Both the position numbers and the translations under genes were made by a program. From IMG/VR virus record IMGVR_UViG_3300025853_008850, positions 1 through 23,206 of that record: a stretch of 23,206 nucleotides of DNA; one strand, 5' to 3'. Origin of the DNA: a virus. The notes under the pieces are model-generated. The model was not told the origin of the DNA and ran no database searches. It worked only from the letters and a program-made list of their open reading frames with translations. Below are positions 1 to 3,903 of this stretch, one piece after another. Position 1 is the first letter of the stretch; every line of letters starts with the position of its first letter.

Positions 1-383
1 ATGATATTGGGGACAACTATGGTTTTGTTTATCTCATTACCAATCTCACCAACGGACGAGCGTACATTGGGAGAAAGTATTTTTGGAGTCACAGAAAACC
101 GCCAGGAAAGAAACGCAGAGTAAAAAAGGAATCTGATTGGAAAAAGTATTATGGGTCTTGTCCAGAACTTAAAGAGGAAATTGAACGCACTGGGAGACAA
201 AATTTTAGTAGAACTATCTTGTCTTTACATAAGACAGCTGGCAAAACAAACTACGAAGAAACAAGACAACTCTTCACCAACAACGTTCTCACAGAATCCC
301 TTGACGACGGAACCCCGAGGTACTACAATAGCAACATCCTCAGCAGGTACTTCCGAAAGGACTATTATGAAACTGGAGACTGA
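1..383 (+). CDS. GIY-YIG-like (SegE-type) putative endonuclease, 5'-truncated by window edge
   Basis: The open frame enters from the left edge (codons in phase with position 3) and stops at 381-383, so about 126 C-terminal residues are visible. The visible N-terminus has YGFVYLITN followed about 10 residues later by AYIGRK, which is the split GIY/YIG pair in the form seen in phage SegE-like nucleases. A lysine/arginine-rich stretch and an SDWKKYYGS segment follow, also typical of that group. Such proteins are site-specific DNA nucleases, often homing enzymes in T4-like phages, and this one lies just upstream of a tRNA array. Its last 17 nt overlap the next gene. The true start is outside the window. 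The family call rests on motif recognition only. Confidence 0.7.
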   Translation, partial: DIGDNYGFVYLITNLTNGRAYIGRKYFWSHRKPPGKKRRVKKESDWKKYYGSCPELKEEIERTGRQNFSRTILSLHKTAGKTNYEETRQLFTNNVLTESLDDGTPRYYNSNILSRYFRKDYYETGD

Positions 384-594
384 AGAAATTGTTGCTCATG
401 TTCGTGACTGGGCACTTGGTAGAATTGAATCTTACGATTGTCAGGACATTTCAAAAATTTATGATCAAATGGCAATCATCGATGAGTTTGTTGAATGGAT
501 AAACATTAGTGATGATGAACTTGAAATTGTAAGCCTTGACGAAATCAGTGAAGAGGAGTATGATAATTACGTTGATGGGATTGAGAGATCATAA
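367..594 (+). CDS. small acidic hypothetical protein
   Basis: 75 residues starting MKLETEEIV. I chose the ATG at 367 because an AAAGGA ribosome-binding site lies 5 nt upstream. The same frame extends back to 151, but that part overlaps the upstream nuclease and gives a low-complexity translation. The protein is strongly acidic, particularly in the C-terminal half (ISDDELEIVSLDEISEEEYD), and has no membrane segment or metal-binding motif. It overlaps the upstream nuclease gene by 17 nt. A possible sigma70 promoter (536-564) sits inside its 3' end and would read into the tRNA array. I do not recognise a function; small acidic proteins between nuclease and tRNA genes are common in T4-like phages. 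Confidence 0.7.
   Translation: MKLETEEIVAHVRDWALGRIESYDCQDISKIYDQMAIIDEFVEWINISDDELEIVSLDEISEEEYDNYVDGIERS
536..564 (+). promoter_or_regulatory. possible sigma70 promoter inside a gene, ahead of the tRNA array
   Basis: TTGACG (536-541) and TATGAT (559-564) are 17 bp apart, each one mismatch from consensus. The site lies within the coding sequence ending at 594, and transcription starting near 571 would reach tRNA-Arg at 652. Its position inside a gene lowers confidence. Confidence 0.35.
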
Positions 595-614
595 TCAACT
601 GCGGTAATCCCCTT

Positions 615-647
615 GGTAGTTCAGGATTAGCGGCGATAGGAACTACC
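615..647 (+). other. hairpin upstream of tRNA-Arg
   Basis: GGTAGTT (615-621) pairs perfectly with AACTACC (641-647), with a 19-nt loop. It ends 4 nt before the tRNA. Similar hairpins occur in the next three spacers, so this may be a processing or protection signal. Confidence 0.5.
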
Positions 648-651
648 ATAT

Positions 652-724
652 GGGCAAGTAGCATAATGGATAATGCAGCATCCTTCTAAGATGTCGATTG
701 GGGGTTCGAGTCCCTCCTTGCCTG
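652..724 (+). tRNA. tRNA-Arg(UCU)
   Basis: 73-nt cloverleaf. The acceptor GGGCAAG pairs with CTTGCCT (one G-U), followed by discriminator G724. The D-stem is GCAT/ATGC, the anticodon loop CTTCTAA has anticodon TCT at 685-687, and the T-arm is GGGGG-TTCGAGT-CCCTC. CCA is not encoded. It reads AGA, a common arginine codon in the AT-rich genes of this window. Confidence 0.95.
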
Positions 725-753
725 TTGACAATCAAACCAAAATGGTTTATGAT
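725..753 (+). promoter_or_regulatory. sigma70 promoter between tRNA-Arg and tRNA-Gly
   Basis: TTGACA (725-730) begins immediately after tRNA-Arg. TATGAT (748-753) follows after exactly 17 bp and is one mismatch from TATAAT. The predicted start near 760 is 4 nt before tRNA-Gly, so it could drive Gly-Asn-Val. The promoter DNA also encodes the hairpin at 727-757. Confidence 0.6.
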
Positions 754-757
754 TGTC
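727..757 (+). other. 13-bp interrupted hairpin in tRNA spacer
   Basis: GACAATC (727-733) pairs with GATTGTC (751-757), and AAACCA (734-739) with TGGTTT (743-748). There is a 2-nt AT bulge and a 3-nt loop. It overlaps both boxes of the promoter at 725-753. In a read-through transcript it would separate tRNA-Arg from tRNA-Gly. Confidence 0.6.
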
Positions 758-763
758 TCACTT

Positions 764-835
764 GCGGATGTAACTCAACGGTAGAGTCACAGCCTTCCAA
801 GCTGTTGGTTGCGCGTTCGAATCGCGTCATCCGCT
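764..835 (+). tRNA. tRNA-Gly(UCC)
   Basis: 72-nt cloverleaf. The acceptor GCGGATG pairs with CATCCGC, followed by discriminator T835. The D-stem is ACTC/GAGT, the anticodon stem ACAGC/GCTGT with loop CTTCCAA (anticodon TCC at 796-798), and the T-arm GCGCG-TTCGAAT-CGCGT. No CCA is encoded. It reads GGA and GGG codons. Confidence 0.95.
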
Positions 836-850
836 TCCTCTTTAAGAGGA
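836..850 (+). other. short hairpin between tRNA-Gly and tRNA-Asn
   Basis: TCCTC (836-840) pairs with GAGGA (846-850) around TTTAA. It begins directly after the tRNA-Gly discriminator base and ends 5 nt before tRNA-Asn. Confidence 0.45.
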
Positions 851-855
851 CTTAT

Positions 856-927
856 TCCCCTATAGCTCAACGGCAGAGCAGAGAGCTGTTAACTCTAAGG
901 TTCCTCGTTCGAATCGAGGTGGGGGAG
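856..927 (+). tRNA. tRNA-Asn(GUU)
   Basis: 72-nt cloverleaf. The acceptor TCCCCTA pairs with TGGGGGA, followed by discriminator G927. The D-stem is GCTC/GAGC, the loop CTGTTAA has anticodon GTT at 888-890, and the T-arm is CCTCG-TTCGAAT-CGAGG. The outermost anticodon-stem position (27-43) is a G-A mismatch. No CCA is encoded. Confidence 0.93.
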
Positions 928-928
928 T

Positions 929-969
929 AGGGTGGACGCATTTATGCGAGTGGGAGTACCTTCCACCCT
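929..969 (+). other. structured tRNA-like spacer element
   Basis: AGGGTGGA (929-936) pairs perfectly with TCCACCCT (962-969). Inside it is a second hairpin, CGCA-TTTA-TGCG (937-948). The outer helix resembles a tRNA acceptor stem (GGGTGGA with TCCACCC plus one base), but only 25 nt are enclosed, too few for a cloverleaf. It could be a processing hairpin or a collapsed tRNA. Confidence 0.5.
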
Positions 970-972
970 TTA

Positions 973-1044
973 GGGCGATTAGCGCAGTGGTAGCGCACCT
1001 CCTTTACACGGAGAGGGTCGGGGGTTCGAATCCCTCATCGCCCA
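973..1044 (+). tRNA. tRNA-Val(UAC)
   Basis: 72-nt cloverleaf. The acceptor GGGCGAT pairs with ATCGCCC, followed by discriminator A1044. The D-stem is GCGC/GCGC, the loop TTTACAC has anticodon TAC at 1005-1007, and the T-arm is GGGGG-TTCGAAT-CCCTC. The 27-43 position is a C-A mismatch. A late promoter box begins 2 nt after its 3' end. Confidence 0.95.
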
Positions 1045-1045
1045 T

Positions 1046-1053
1046 TATAAATA
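1046..1053 (+). promoter_or_regulatory. T4-type late promoter TATAAATA
   Basis: Exact TATAAATA, starting 2 nt after the 3' end of tRNA-Val. With T4 late spacing transcription would start near 1059, giving a 27-nt leader for the zinc-ribbon gene at 1086. Confidence 0.7.
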
Positions 1054-1085
1054 AAATACCATTGAACTGAATAGGATGCAGACAA

Positions 1086-1334
1086 ATGTTAGTCGTAAGA
1101 TGCAAGGATTGCAATAAGGAATTAACTAGCAATCCAAAGACGCAAGTATGTGGTTGTCCAAATATGATGACTGTAAAGGGTGATAGTGTTACAGCCCTTG
1201 ACTTAAGCAGAGTAGTTATGATAAACTCTACACAGAAAGAACAAAAGTCAAACGTTCTTTCCTCTTCAGATCTTGCATATCAAGAAGCAAGAAGACAGCG
1301 CAAAGTTCGCAAGTTGGATTTTGAAATCCGTTGA
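1086..1334 (+). CDS. small zinc-ribbon protein, function unknown
   Basis: 82 residues. The N-terminus has C6-x2-C9 and C22-x-C24, a compact four-cysteine zinc-ribbon arrangement. The rest is hydrophilic and ends in a basic tail (ARRQRKVRKLDFEIR) that could contact nucleic acid. An AGGA ribosome-binding site lies about 11 nt upstream of the ATG, behind the late promoter at 1046. I believe this protein type recurs in T4-like cyanophages, but no function is known to me. Its TGA (1332-1334) overlaps a possible TTG start at 1331. Confidence 0.8.
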   Translation: MLVVRCKDCNKELTSNPKTQVCGCPNMMTVKGDSVTALDLSRVVMINSTQKEQKSNVLSSSDLAYQEARRQRKVRKLDFEIR

Positions 1335-1537
1335 TTAATACTATCTGGAATTACTCTATATCTTTCTTTCAGATTGTAGTTGTGAATTGTGTAACAGTTC
1401 CTGCTAATTGGGAGTATTGTTATCGCGTTGACAAATGGTTAATTCCAGATATAATATATGTTTGGGAACTAAAAACTGGTAAGATTTATCCCTATCAACA
1501 AGAAAAAGAATACTTGGAAGGTCAACCCGATTGGTGA
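1331..1537 (+). CDS. doubtful ORF or gene remnant running into tRNA-Ser
   Basis: 68 codons with no ATG. The only coupled start is a TTG whose TTGA overlaps the previous stop. The translation is rich in W, Y and V (for example CVTVPANWEYCYRVDKW) and looks protein-like rather than random. The frame ends 22 nt inside tRNA-Ser and contains a near-consensus sigma70 promoter (1428-1455). It may be a real small gene whose 3' end was replaced when the tRNA arrived, a decaying gene, or a chance open frame over a tRNA leader. No family is recognised. Confidence 0.25.
   Translation: MINTIWNYSISFFQIVVVNCVTVPANWEYCYRVDKWLIPDIIYVWELKTGKIYPYQQEKEYLEGQPDW
1428..1455 (+). promoter_or_regulatory. sigma70 promoter for tRNA-Ser
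   Basis: Perfect TTGACA (1428-1433) and perfect TATAAT (1450-1455), 16 bp apart. The predicted start is near 1462, about 54 nt upstream of tRNA-Ser. Confidence 0.7.
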
Positions 1538-1602
1538 CGGGACCTGTCTTGAAAACAGTTGAGGTGTTAAAGCCCTTGCCGGTTCGACTCCGGCACCTTC
1601 CG
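1516..1602 (+). tRNA. tRNA-Ser(UGA)
   Basis: 87-nt type II tRNA. The acceptor GGAAGGT pairs with ACCTTCC, followed by discriminator G1602. The loop CTTGAAA has anticodon TGA at 1550-1552. There is a long variable arm (about 1560-1578) and a T-arm GCCGG-TTCGACT-CCGGC. The 27-43 position is a C-U mismatch. No CCA is encoded. Confidence 0.95.
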
Positions 1603-1604
1603 TT

Positions 1605-1612
1605 TATAAAAA
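1605..1612 (+). promoter_or_regulatory. late-promoter-like box TATAAAAA
   Basis: One mismatch from TATAAATA, placed 2 nt after the end of tRNA-Ser, the same position as the exact boxes behind tRNA-Val and tRNA-Pro. It could serve the small-gene string beginning at 1685. Confidence 0.4.
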
Positions 1613-1684
1613 GTTTTTGTATCAACATATTACAATGTTAAGAAAACATTGAATGTCTACATAAAAAATATAGAAGAATCTAAA

Positions 1685-1906
1685 ATGGCAGTCTTTTATT
1701 TTCTAATGCTGACATTCGTTGCATTAGTTGCCTATGCTGGTTATGCTGAAACCATGAAACTGGTTCAGTATATGGACTTACAAATTCGACATGCTGCCAT
1801 TCAGATTCAAATGAAATGGATGGGTTGGCAACTTAAGAGACAGTTAATTAAGGACACAACCGATTTCCAAAAGTTTCTTAAGGAGTACAACAAAGATGTC
1901 CAATAA
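1685..1906 (+). CDS. small membrane-anchored protein, function unknown
   Basis: 73 residues. I chose the ATG at 1685 because an AGAAG site lies about 8 nt upstream and the protein then begins with its membrane segment; the frame could be extended only from a TTG at 1649. Residues 2-20 (AVFYFLMLTFVALVAYAGY) form one transmembrane helix. A hydrophilic, basic cytosolic part follows (about 21-73) and is likely helical. It starts a run of seven tiny genes that overlap by 1-41 nt (1685-2974), suggesting one transcript. The overlap with the next gene is 11 nt. The function is unknown; such inner-membrane peptides are frequent in T4-like phages. Confidence 0.75.
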   Translation: MAVFYFLMLTFVALVAYAGYAETMKLVQYMDLQIRHAAIQIQMKWMGWQLKRQLIKDTTDFQKFLKEYNKDVQ

Positions 1907-2141
1907 AGAGCTGTCCGATCTTTCTATTGAAAGAAAGGAATGCCCAAAGTGTGGTGCGTTGTGGATCAACGGAGAGCACTACTGGTCTGGCACAGGTAAG
2001 AAAGGAAACGAACTTGACCTTGCTGGACTTGTTTGTAATAAACTAGGTGATGACACTTGCATCAATCCATGTGTGGGCATGGAAGGTGGTGTTACATGGC
2101 AAAAGAGATTGACTGAACTTAGTGAGGATTTTCCTGAATGA
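1896..2141 (+). CDS. small zinc-binding protein, function unknown
   Basis: 81 residues. The cysteines CPKC at 16-19, then C47, C55 and C59 are arranged as a zinc ribbon. Conspicuous segments are WINGEHYWSGTGKKG after the first pair and CVGMEGGVTWQKR near the end. It is strongly hydrophilic with no membrane segment. From memory this type is well conserved in T4-like cyanophages, without an assigned function. The ATG overlaps the preceding gene by 11 nt, and its TGA overlaps the next ATG as ATGA, so the genes are probably translationally coupled. Confidence 0.8.
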   Translation: MSNKELSDLSIERKECPKCGALWINGEHYWSGTGKKGNELDLAGLVCNKLGDDTCINPCVGMEGGVTWQKRLTELSEDFPE

Positions 2142-2341
2142 TGCATGAACAAGAAGAATTTATCACACGCTCAGAATGCCAGGAGATGATCGATGCAGCA
2201 ATACGACAACACAACCGTAATGCTTCTATCATTAGTATGTGCGTCGGTTGGGTGGTTCTTGCTTTATTTGCTGAGGGACTTTTGAGATTAGTTGGTGCTA
2301 TCCCACCATTATTGCCGTGGTTAAAAATTACACTTAACTAA
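2138..2341 (+). CDS. small single-pass membrane protein
   Basis: 67 residues. The N-terminal third is charged and hydrophilic (MMHEQEEFITRSECQEMIDAA), followed by a hydrophobic segment at about 30-60 (SIISMCVGWVVLALFAEGLL, then VGAIPPLLPWL), giving one or two membrane passes. It starts as ATGATG; the first ATG overlaps the previous stop and the second, at 2141, is an equally possible start. The stop TAA shares its last A with the next ATG. No family is recognised. The context is the coupled string of tiny phage genes. Confidence 0.7.
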   Translation: MMHEQEEFITRSECQEMIDAAIRQHNRNASIISMCVGWVVLALFAEGLLRLVGAIPPLLPWLKITLN

Positions 2342-2460
2342 TGGACAAGATACAAATCACAGAGGAAGATTTACTCAAACTCCAAAAAAGAGTTTTAGAA
2401 CAAAAAATGGAAGAACTATTTGAAGAGCCATCAACATACGAGGATGAGGAGGAAAAGTAA
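2341..2460 (+). CDS. very short acidic helical protein
   Basis: 39 residues: MDKIQITEEDLLKLQKRV, then a glutamate-rich tail ending EDEEEK. It is predicted helical in the first 30 residues. It is supported by its place in the coupled string: the ATG shares one base with the upstream TAA, and its own TAA shares one base with the ATG of the next gene (TAATG at both ends). AGGAGG-like sequence at its 3' end can serve as ribosome-binding site for the next gene. Function unknown. Confidence 0.6.
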   Translation: MDKIQITEEDLLKLQKRVLEQKMEELFEEPSTYEDEEEK

Positions 2461-2591
2461 TGGAACATCTGTTAGGAAAAGCACTCATTATAGTTGCAAT
2501 ACCCTTTGTAATCGCTACAATCTATTTCGGTTCTAAGAAGGGACACTACTATGAATCCGAACACTATAAGGGCAATGGAACCGCACACTAG
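2460..2591 (+). CDS. short membrane peptide
   Basis: 43 residues. Residues 4-24 (LLGKALIIVAIPFVIATIYF) make one membrane segment; the remainder is hydrophilic with GHYYESEHYKG. The GAGGAGGAAAAG upstream is a strong ribosome-binding site. The start overlaps the previous stop by 1 nt, and the 3' end overlaps the next gene by 41 nt. Function unknown. It resembles other membrane peptides in this string by size and topology only. Confidence 0.6.
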   Translation: MEHLLGKALIIVAIPFVIATIYFGSKKGHYYESEHYKGNGTAH

Positions 2592-2766
2592 ACAAAGGTT
2601 TCATTTCGCAGCATCAGCATTCTCAAGAATCTTTGGAGTCAATCATGTTTCATCTGGTATGATTGACTTTTGTTATGAATGGGCACTAAAAGATGAAACA
2701 GCACCACTTGATTGTTTAAACCACACAGACAGATATTTTAGAGAACTATGGAATCACAATTTTTAA
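2551..2766 (+). CDS. conserved-type small hypothetical protein
   Basis: 71 residues from the ATG at 2551, which has AAGAAGGGA about 7 nt upstream. An in-frame ATG at 2575, behind AAGGGC, would give 63 residues and a shorter overlap with the previous gene, and is a real alternative. The composition is that of a folded soluble protein: the segments RQRFHFAASAFSRIFG, SSGMIDFCYEWAL and LNHTDRYFRELW alternate aromatic and charged residues. No membrane segment or metal motif. The function is not recognised. The last 19 nt overlap the next tiny gene. Confidence 0.65.
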   Translation: MNPNTIRAMEPHTRQRFHFAASAFSRIFGVNHVSSGMIDFCYEWALKDETAPLDCLNHTDRYFRELWNHNF

Positions 2767-2822
2767 TTCTTGGATTTTTCATAGCATTCGGTTTTTTCTT
2801 GTTCTTTATGTCTATAATCTAA
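2748..2822 (+). CDS. 24-residue membrane peptide
   Basis: 24 residues that are almost entirely one hydrophobic helix (FLILGFFIAFGFFLFFMSII after MESQ). It is supported by its exact fit in the overlapping string: it begins 19 nt before the previous stop, and its TAA shares a base with the next ATG. It is too short for homology. It may be a genuine phage membrane peptide or a coupling ORF for the gene that follows. Confidence 0.45.
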   Translation: MESQFLILGFFIAFGFFLFFMSII

Positions 2823-2974
2823 TGGGACACTTTGCAGCAGCAGCACTTAACAACGACTTGTTTTTAGCGTTTATCTGTTATATACTTGTGTTTGTGCCTA
2901 TCATCGGTATCTGGGCAGTCCACAAATACAACTGGCAGCACTGGGCACCATTTGACAAGCACCACAAGAAGTAG
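2822..2974 (+). CDS. short single-pass membrane protein with His/Trp-rich tail
   Basis: 50 residues. Residues 13-32 (about LFLAFICYILVFVPIIGIWA) form one membrane helix. The tail is rich in W and H (VHKYNWQHWAPFDKHHKK). It is the last member of the run of tiny overlapping genes. The DNA for its final residues doubles as a sigma70 promoter: the -35 TTGACA covers codons for Phe-Asp-Lys, and the -10 TATAAT begins on the base after the TAG stop. Function unknown. Confidence 0.6.
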   Translation: MGHFAAAALNNDLFLAFICYILVFVPIIGIWAVHKYNWQHWAPFDKHHKK

Positions 2975-2980
2975 TATAAT
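2952..2980 (+). promoter_or_regulatory. consensus sigma70 promoter for tRNA-Pro
   Basis: Perfect TTGACA (2952-2957) and perfect TATAAT (2975-2980) with 17-bp spacing. The predicted start near 2987 is 11 nt upstream of tRNA-Pro. The -35 lies inside the preceding coding sequence. Confidence 0.85.
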
Positions 2981-2997
2981 TATTAGGTAAGCAACAA

Positions 2998-3071
2998 CGG
3001 AACGTAGCTCAGTTTGGTAGAGCTCTCGCTTTGGGAGCGAGCGGCCGTAGGTTCAAATCCTATCGTTCCGA
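2998..3071 (+). tRNA. tRNA-Pro(UGG)
   Basis: 74-nt cloverleaf. The acceptor CGGAACG pairs perfectly with CGTTCCG, with C1-G72 and discriminator A as is usual for bacterial tRNA-Pro. The D-stem is GCTC/GAGC, the anticodon stem CTCGC/GCGAG with loop TTTGGGA (anticodon TGG at 3032-3034), and the T-arm GTAGG-TTCAAAT-CCTAT. No CCA is encoded. Confidence 0.96.
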
Positions 3072-3073
3072 CT

Positions 3074-3081
3074 TATAAATA
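3074..3081 (+). promoter_or_regulatory. T4-type late promoter TATAAATA
   Basis: Exact TATAAATA, starting 3 nt after the end of tRNA-Pro. T4 late spacing puts the start near 3087, only about 3 nt before the ATG at 3090, so the message would be essentially leaderless. Confidence 0.65.
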
Positions 3082-3089
3082 TCACAACT

Positions 3090-3263
3090 ATGGATTTTTA
3101 TTCAGTGGAATACTGGCAAGAGAATTGGGACACTCTTCTGGACAGAGTAGAAAATGGTGAGACAATAGGAATAGAAAATATATCAACGGGCGAGAGAGCA
3201 GTAATGATACCAGCGGATGATGAACTCATACGCATATACACAGAACACAACGAAGCATCTTAA
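3090..3263 (+). CDS. orphan Phd/YefM-like antitoxin-type protein
   Basis: 57 residues. The pattern YSVEYWQENWDTLLDRVENG, then ETIGIEN and ERAVMIPADDEL matches the N-terminal fold of Phd/YefM antitoxins (a helix of the form W-x2-N-x3-L-L-x2-V-x-x-G-E followed by two strands and a V-x-I/V-P motif). That family binds its operator as a dimer and neutralises a partner toxin through a C-terminal tail. Here the tail is only about 12 residues and no toxin gene follows: tRNA-Ile starts 7 nt after the stop. It may neutralise a host toxin or act only as a DNA-binding regulator. The late promoter at 3074 lies directly upstream. Family assignment is by pattern, without a search. Confidence 0.65.
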   Translation: MDFYSVEYWQENWDTLLDRVENGETIGIENISTGERAVMIPADDELIRIYTEHNEAS

Positions 3264-3269
3264 TCCTAA

Positions 3270-3341
3270 GGGACTGTCGCCTATTGGTTAAGGCCGTCGC
3301 CTTATAAGCGGCTGAATCGGGTTCAATTCCCGACAGTCCTA
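3270..3341 (+). tRNA. tRNA-Ile(UAU)
   Basis: 72-nt cloverleaf. The acceptor GGGACTG pairs with CAGTCCT (one G-U), followed by discriminator A3341. The D-stem is GCCT/AGGC, the anticodon stem GTCGC/GCGGC with loop CTTATAA (anticodon TAT at 3303-3305), and the T-arm TCGGG-TTCAATT-CCCGA. The UAU anticodon reads AUA directly, whereas most bacteria use a CAU anticodon modified to lysidine. Confidence 0.93.
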
Positions 3342-3344
3342 TTG

Positions 3345-3379
3345 GTTAGTTCTGTTGTATAAATAACTGAAGAACTAAC
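3345..3379 (+). repeat. 9-bp inverted repeat bracketing a late promoter
   Basis: GTTAGTTCT (3345-3353) and AGAACTAAC (3371-3379) are perfect inverted repeats. The 17-bp interval holds the late box TATAAATA (3358-3365). It could be an operator or, in a read-through transcript, a hairpin hiding nothing but the promoter copy. Confidence 0.7.
3358..3365 (+). promoter_or_regulatory. T4-type late promoter TATAAATA for the HNH gene
   Basis: Exact TATAAATA; the predicted start near 3371 gives a 21-nt leader before the ATG at 3392. No Shine-Dalgarno sequence is visible in that leader. Confidence 0.65.
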
Positions 3380-3391
3380 TATTATTCTATT

Positions 3392-3769
3392 ATGATTGGT
3401 ACATGTACTTTCTGCTCAAAAAAATTTAAATATTCTCCATCACAAAAAACTGGCAAATATTGTTCTACTAAATGCCAAAGAAATGAAGAACAAAAAATTT
3501 ACATTAGGGAATGGCTTGAAGGAAAAATTGAAGGCAGAATTAGAGGTAATTATGTCTCTGGATATATCAGGAGATATTTGTTAGATGAATCCAATCATAA
3601 ATGTACTCAATGTGGATGGTCTCAAGTTAATCCACATACCGGAAATGTTCCTTTAGAAATAGATCATATAGATGGAAACCGAAAAAATTCTAAAAGGGAA
3701 AACCTACGAGTACTATGTCCAAACTGCCATTCTCTTACTCCAACCTATAGAGCACTCAATATAAAGTGA
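3392..3769 (+). CDS. HNH homing-type endonuclease with N-terminal zinc finger
   Basis: 125 residues. The N-terminus has C5-x2-C8 and C24-x3-C28, a zinc finger likely to assist DNA binding. The HNH nuclease core occupies about 68-115: C71-x2-C74 on one side, then LEIDHIDGNRKN (catalytic D91-H92), N104, and C109-x2-C112-H113 closing the structural zinc site. Small HNH proteins of this form are mobile endonucleases that cut near their insertion point in phage genomes. It sits between tRNA-Ile and tRNA-Met (9 nt to the latter), a typical target neighbourhood. Its own late promoter lies in an inverted repeat just upstream. Confidence 0.9.
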   Translation: MIGTCTFCSKKFKYSPSQKTGKYCSTKCQRNEEQKIYIREWLEGKIEGRIRGNYVSGYIRRYLLDESNHKCTQCGWSQVNPHTGNVPLEIDHIDGNRKNSKRENLRVLCPNCHSLTPTYRALNIK

Positions 3770-3778
3770 CTCATTAAT

Positions 3779-3851
3779 GCTGGTTTAGCTCTCTGGTGAA
3801 AGCACTGTCCTCATAAGACAAGATAGGTCGGTTCGATCCCGACAACCAGCA
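3779..3851 (+). tRNA. tRNA-Met(CAU), elongator type
   Basis: 73-nt cloverleaf. The acceptor GCTGGTT pairs perfectly with AACCAGC, followed by discriminator A3851. The D-stem is GCTC/AAGC (three pairs), the loop CTCATAA has anticodon CAT at 3812-3814, and the T-arm is GTCGG-TTCGATC-CCGAC. The paired G1-C72 argues against an initiator tRNA. Ile-lysidine identity is less likely because a UAU Ile tRNA is present. The 27-43 position is a C-A mismatch. Confidence 0.9.
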
Positions 3852-3852
3852 C

Positions 3853-3881
3853 TTGACAGTTCTCTGTCAAACCCCTATAAT
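3853..3881 (+). promoter_or_regulatory. consensus sigma70 promoter with hairpin over the -35
   Basis: Perfect TTGACA (3853-3858) and TATAAT (3876-3881) with 17-bp spacing, beginning 2 nt after tRNA-Met. TTGACAG (3853-3859) is repeated inversely as CTGTCAA (3864-3870), which could form an operator. It drives the gene at 3904, with a predicted start near 3888. Confidence 0.85.
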
Positions 3882-3903
3882 AACTGGGTAATCAATCAAA
3901 ACG

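Noticed and set aside
151-366. Upstream extension of the small acidic protein
   Set aside because: It overlaps the GIY-YIG-like gene in another frame, is low-complexity, and the ATG at 367 has a good ribosome-binding site.
673-930. 85-codon ORF across the tRNA block
   Set aside because: It lies entirely over tRNA-Arg, -Gly and -Asn and their spacers; the cloverleaves explain the sequence.
1404-1628. Minus-strand ORF over tRNA-Ser
   Set aside because: It is antisense to the tRNA and its promoter, with no start signal and no recognisable protein.
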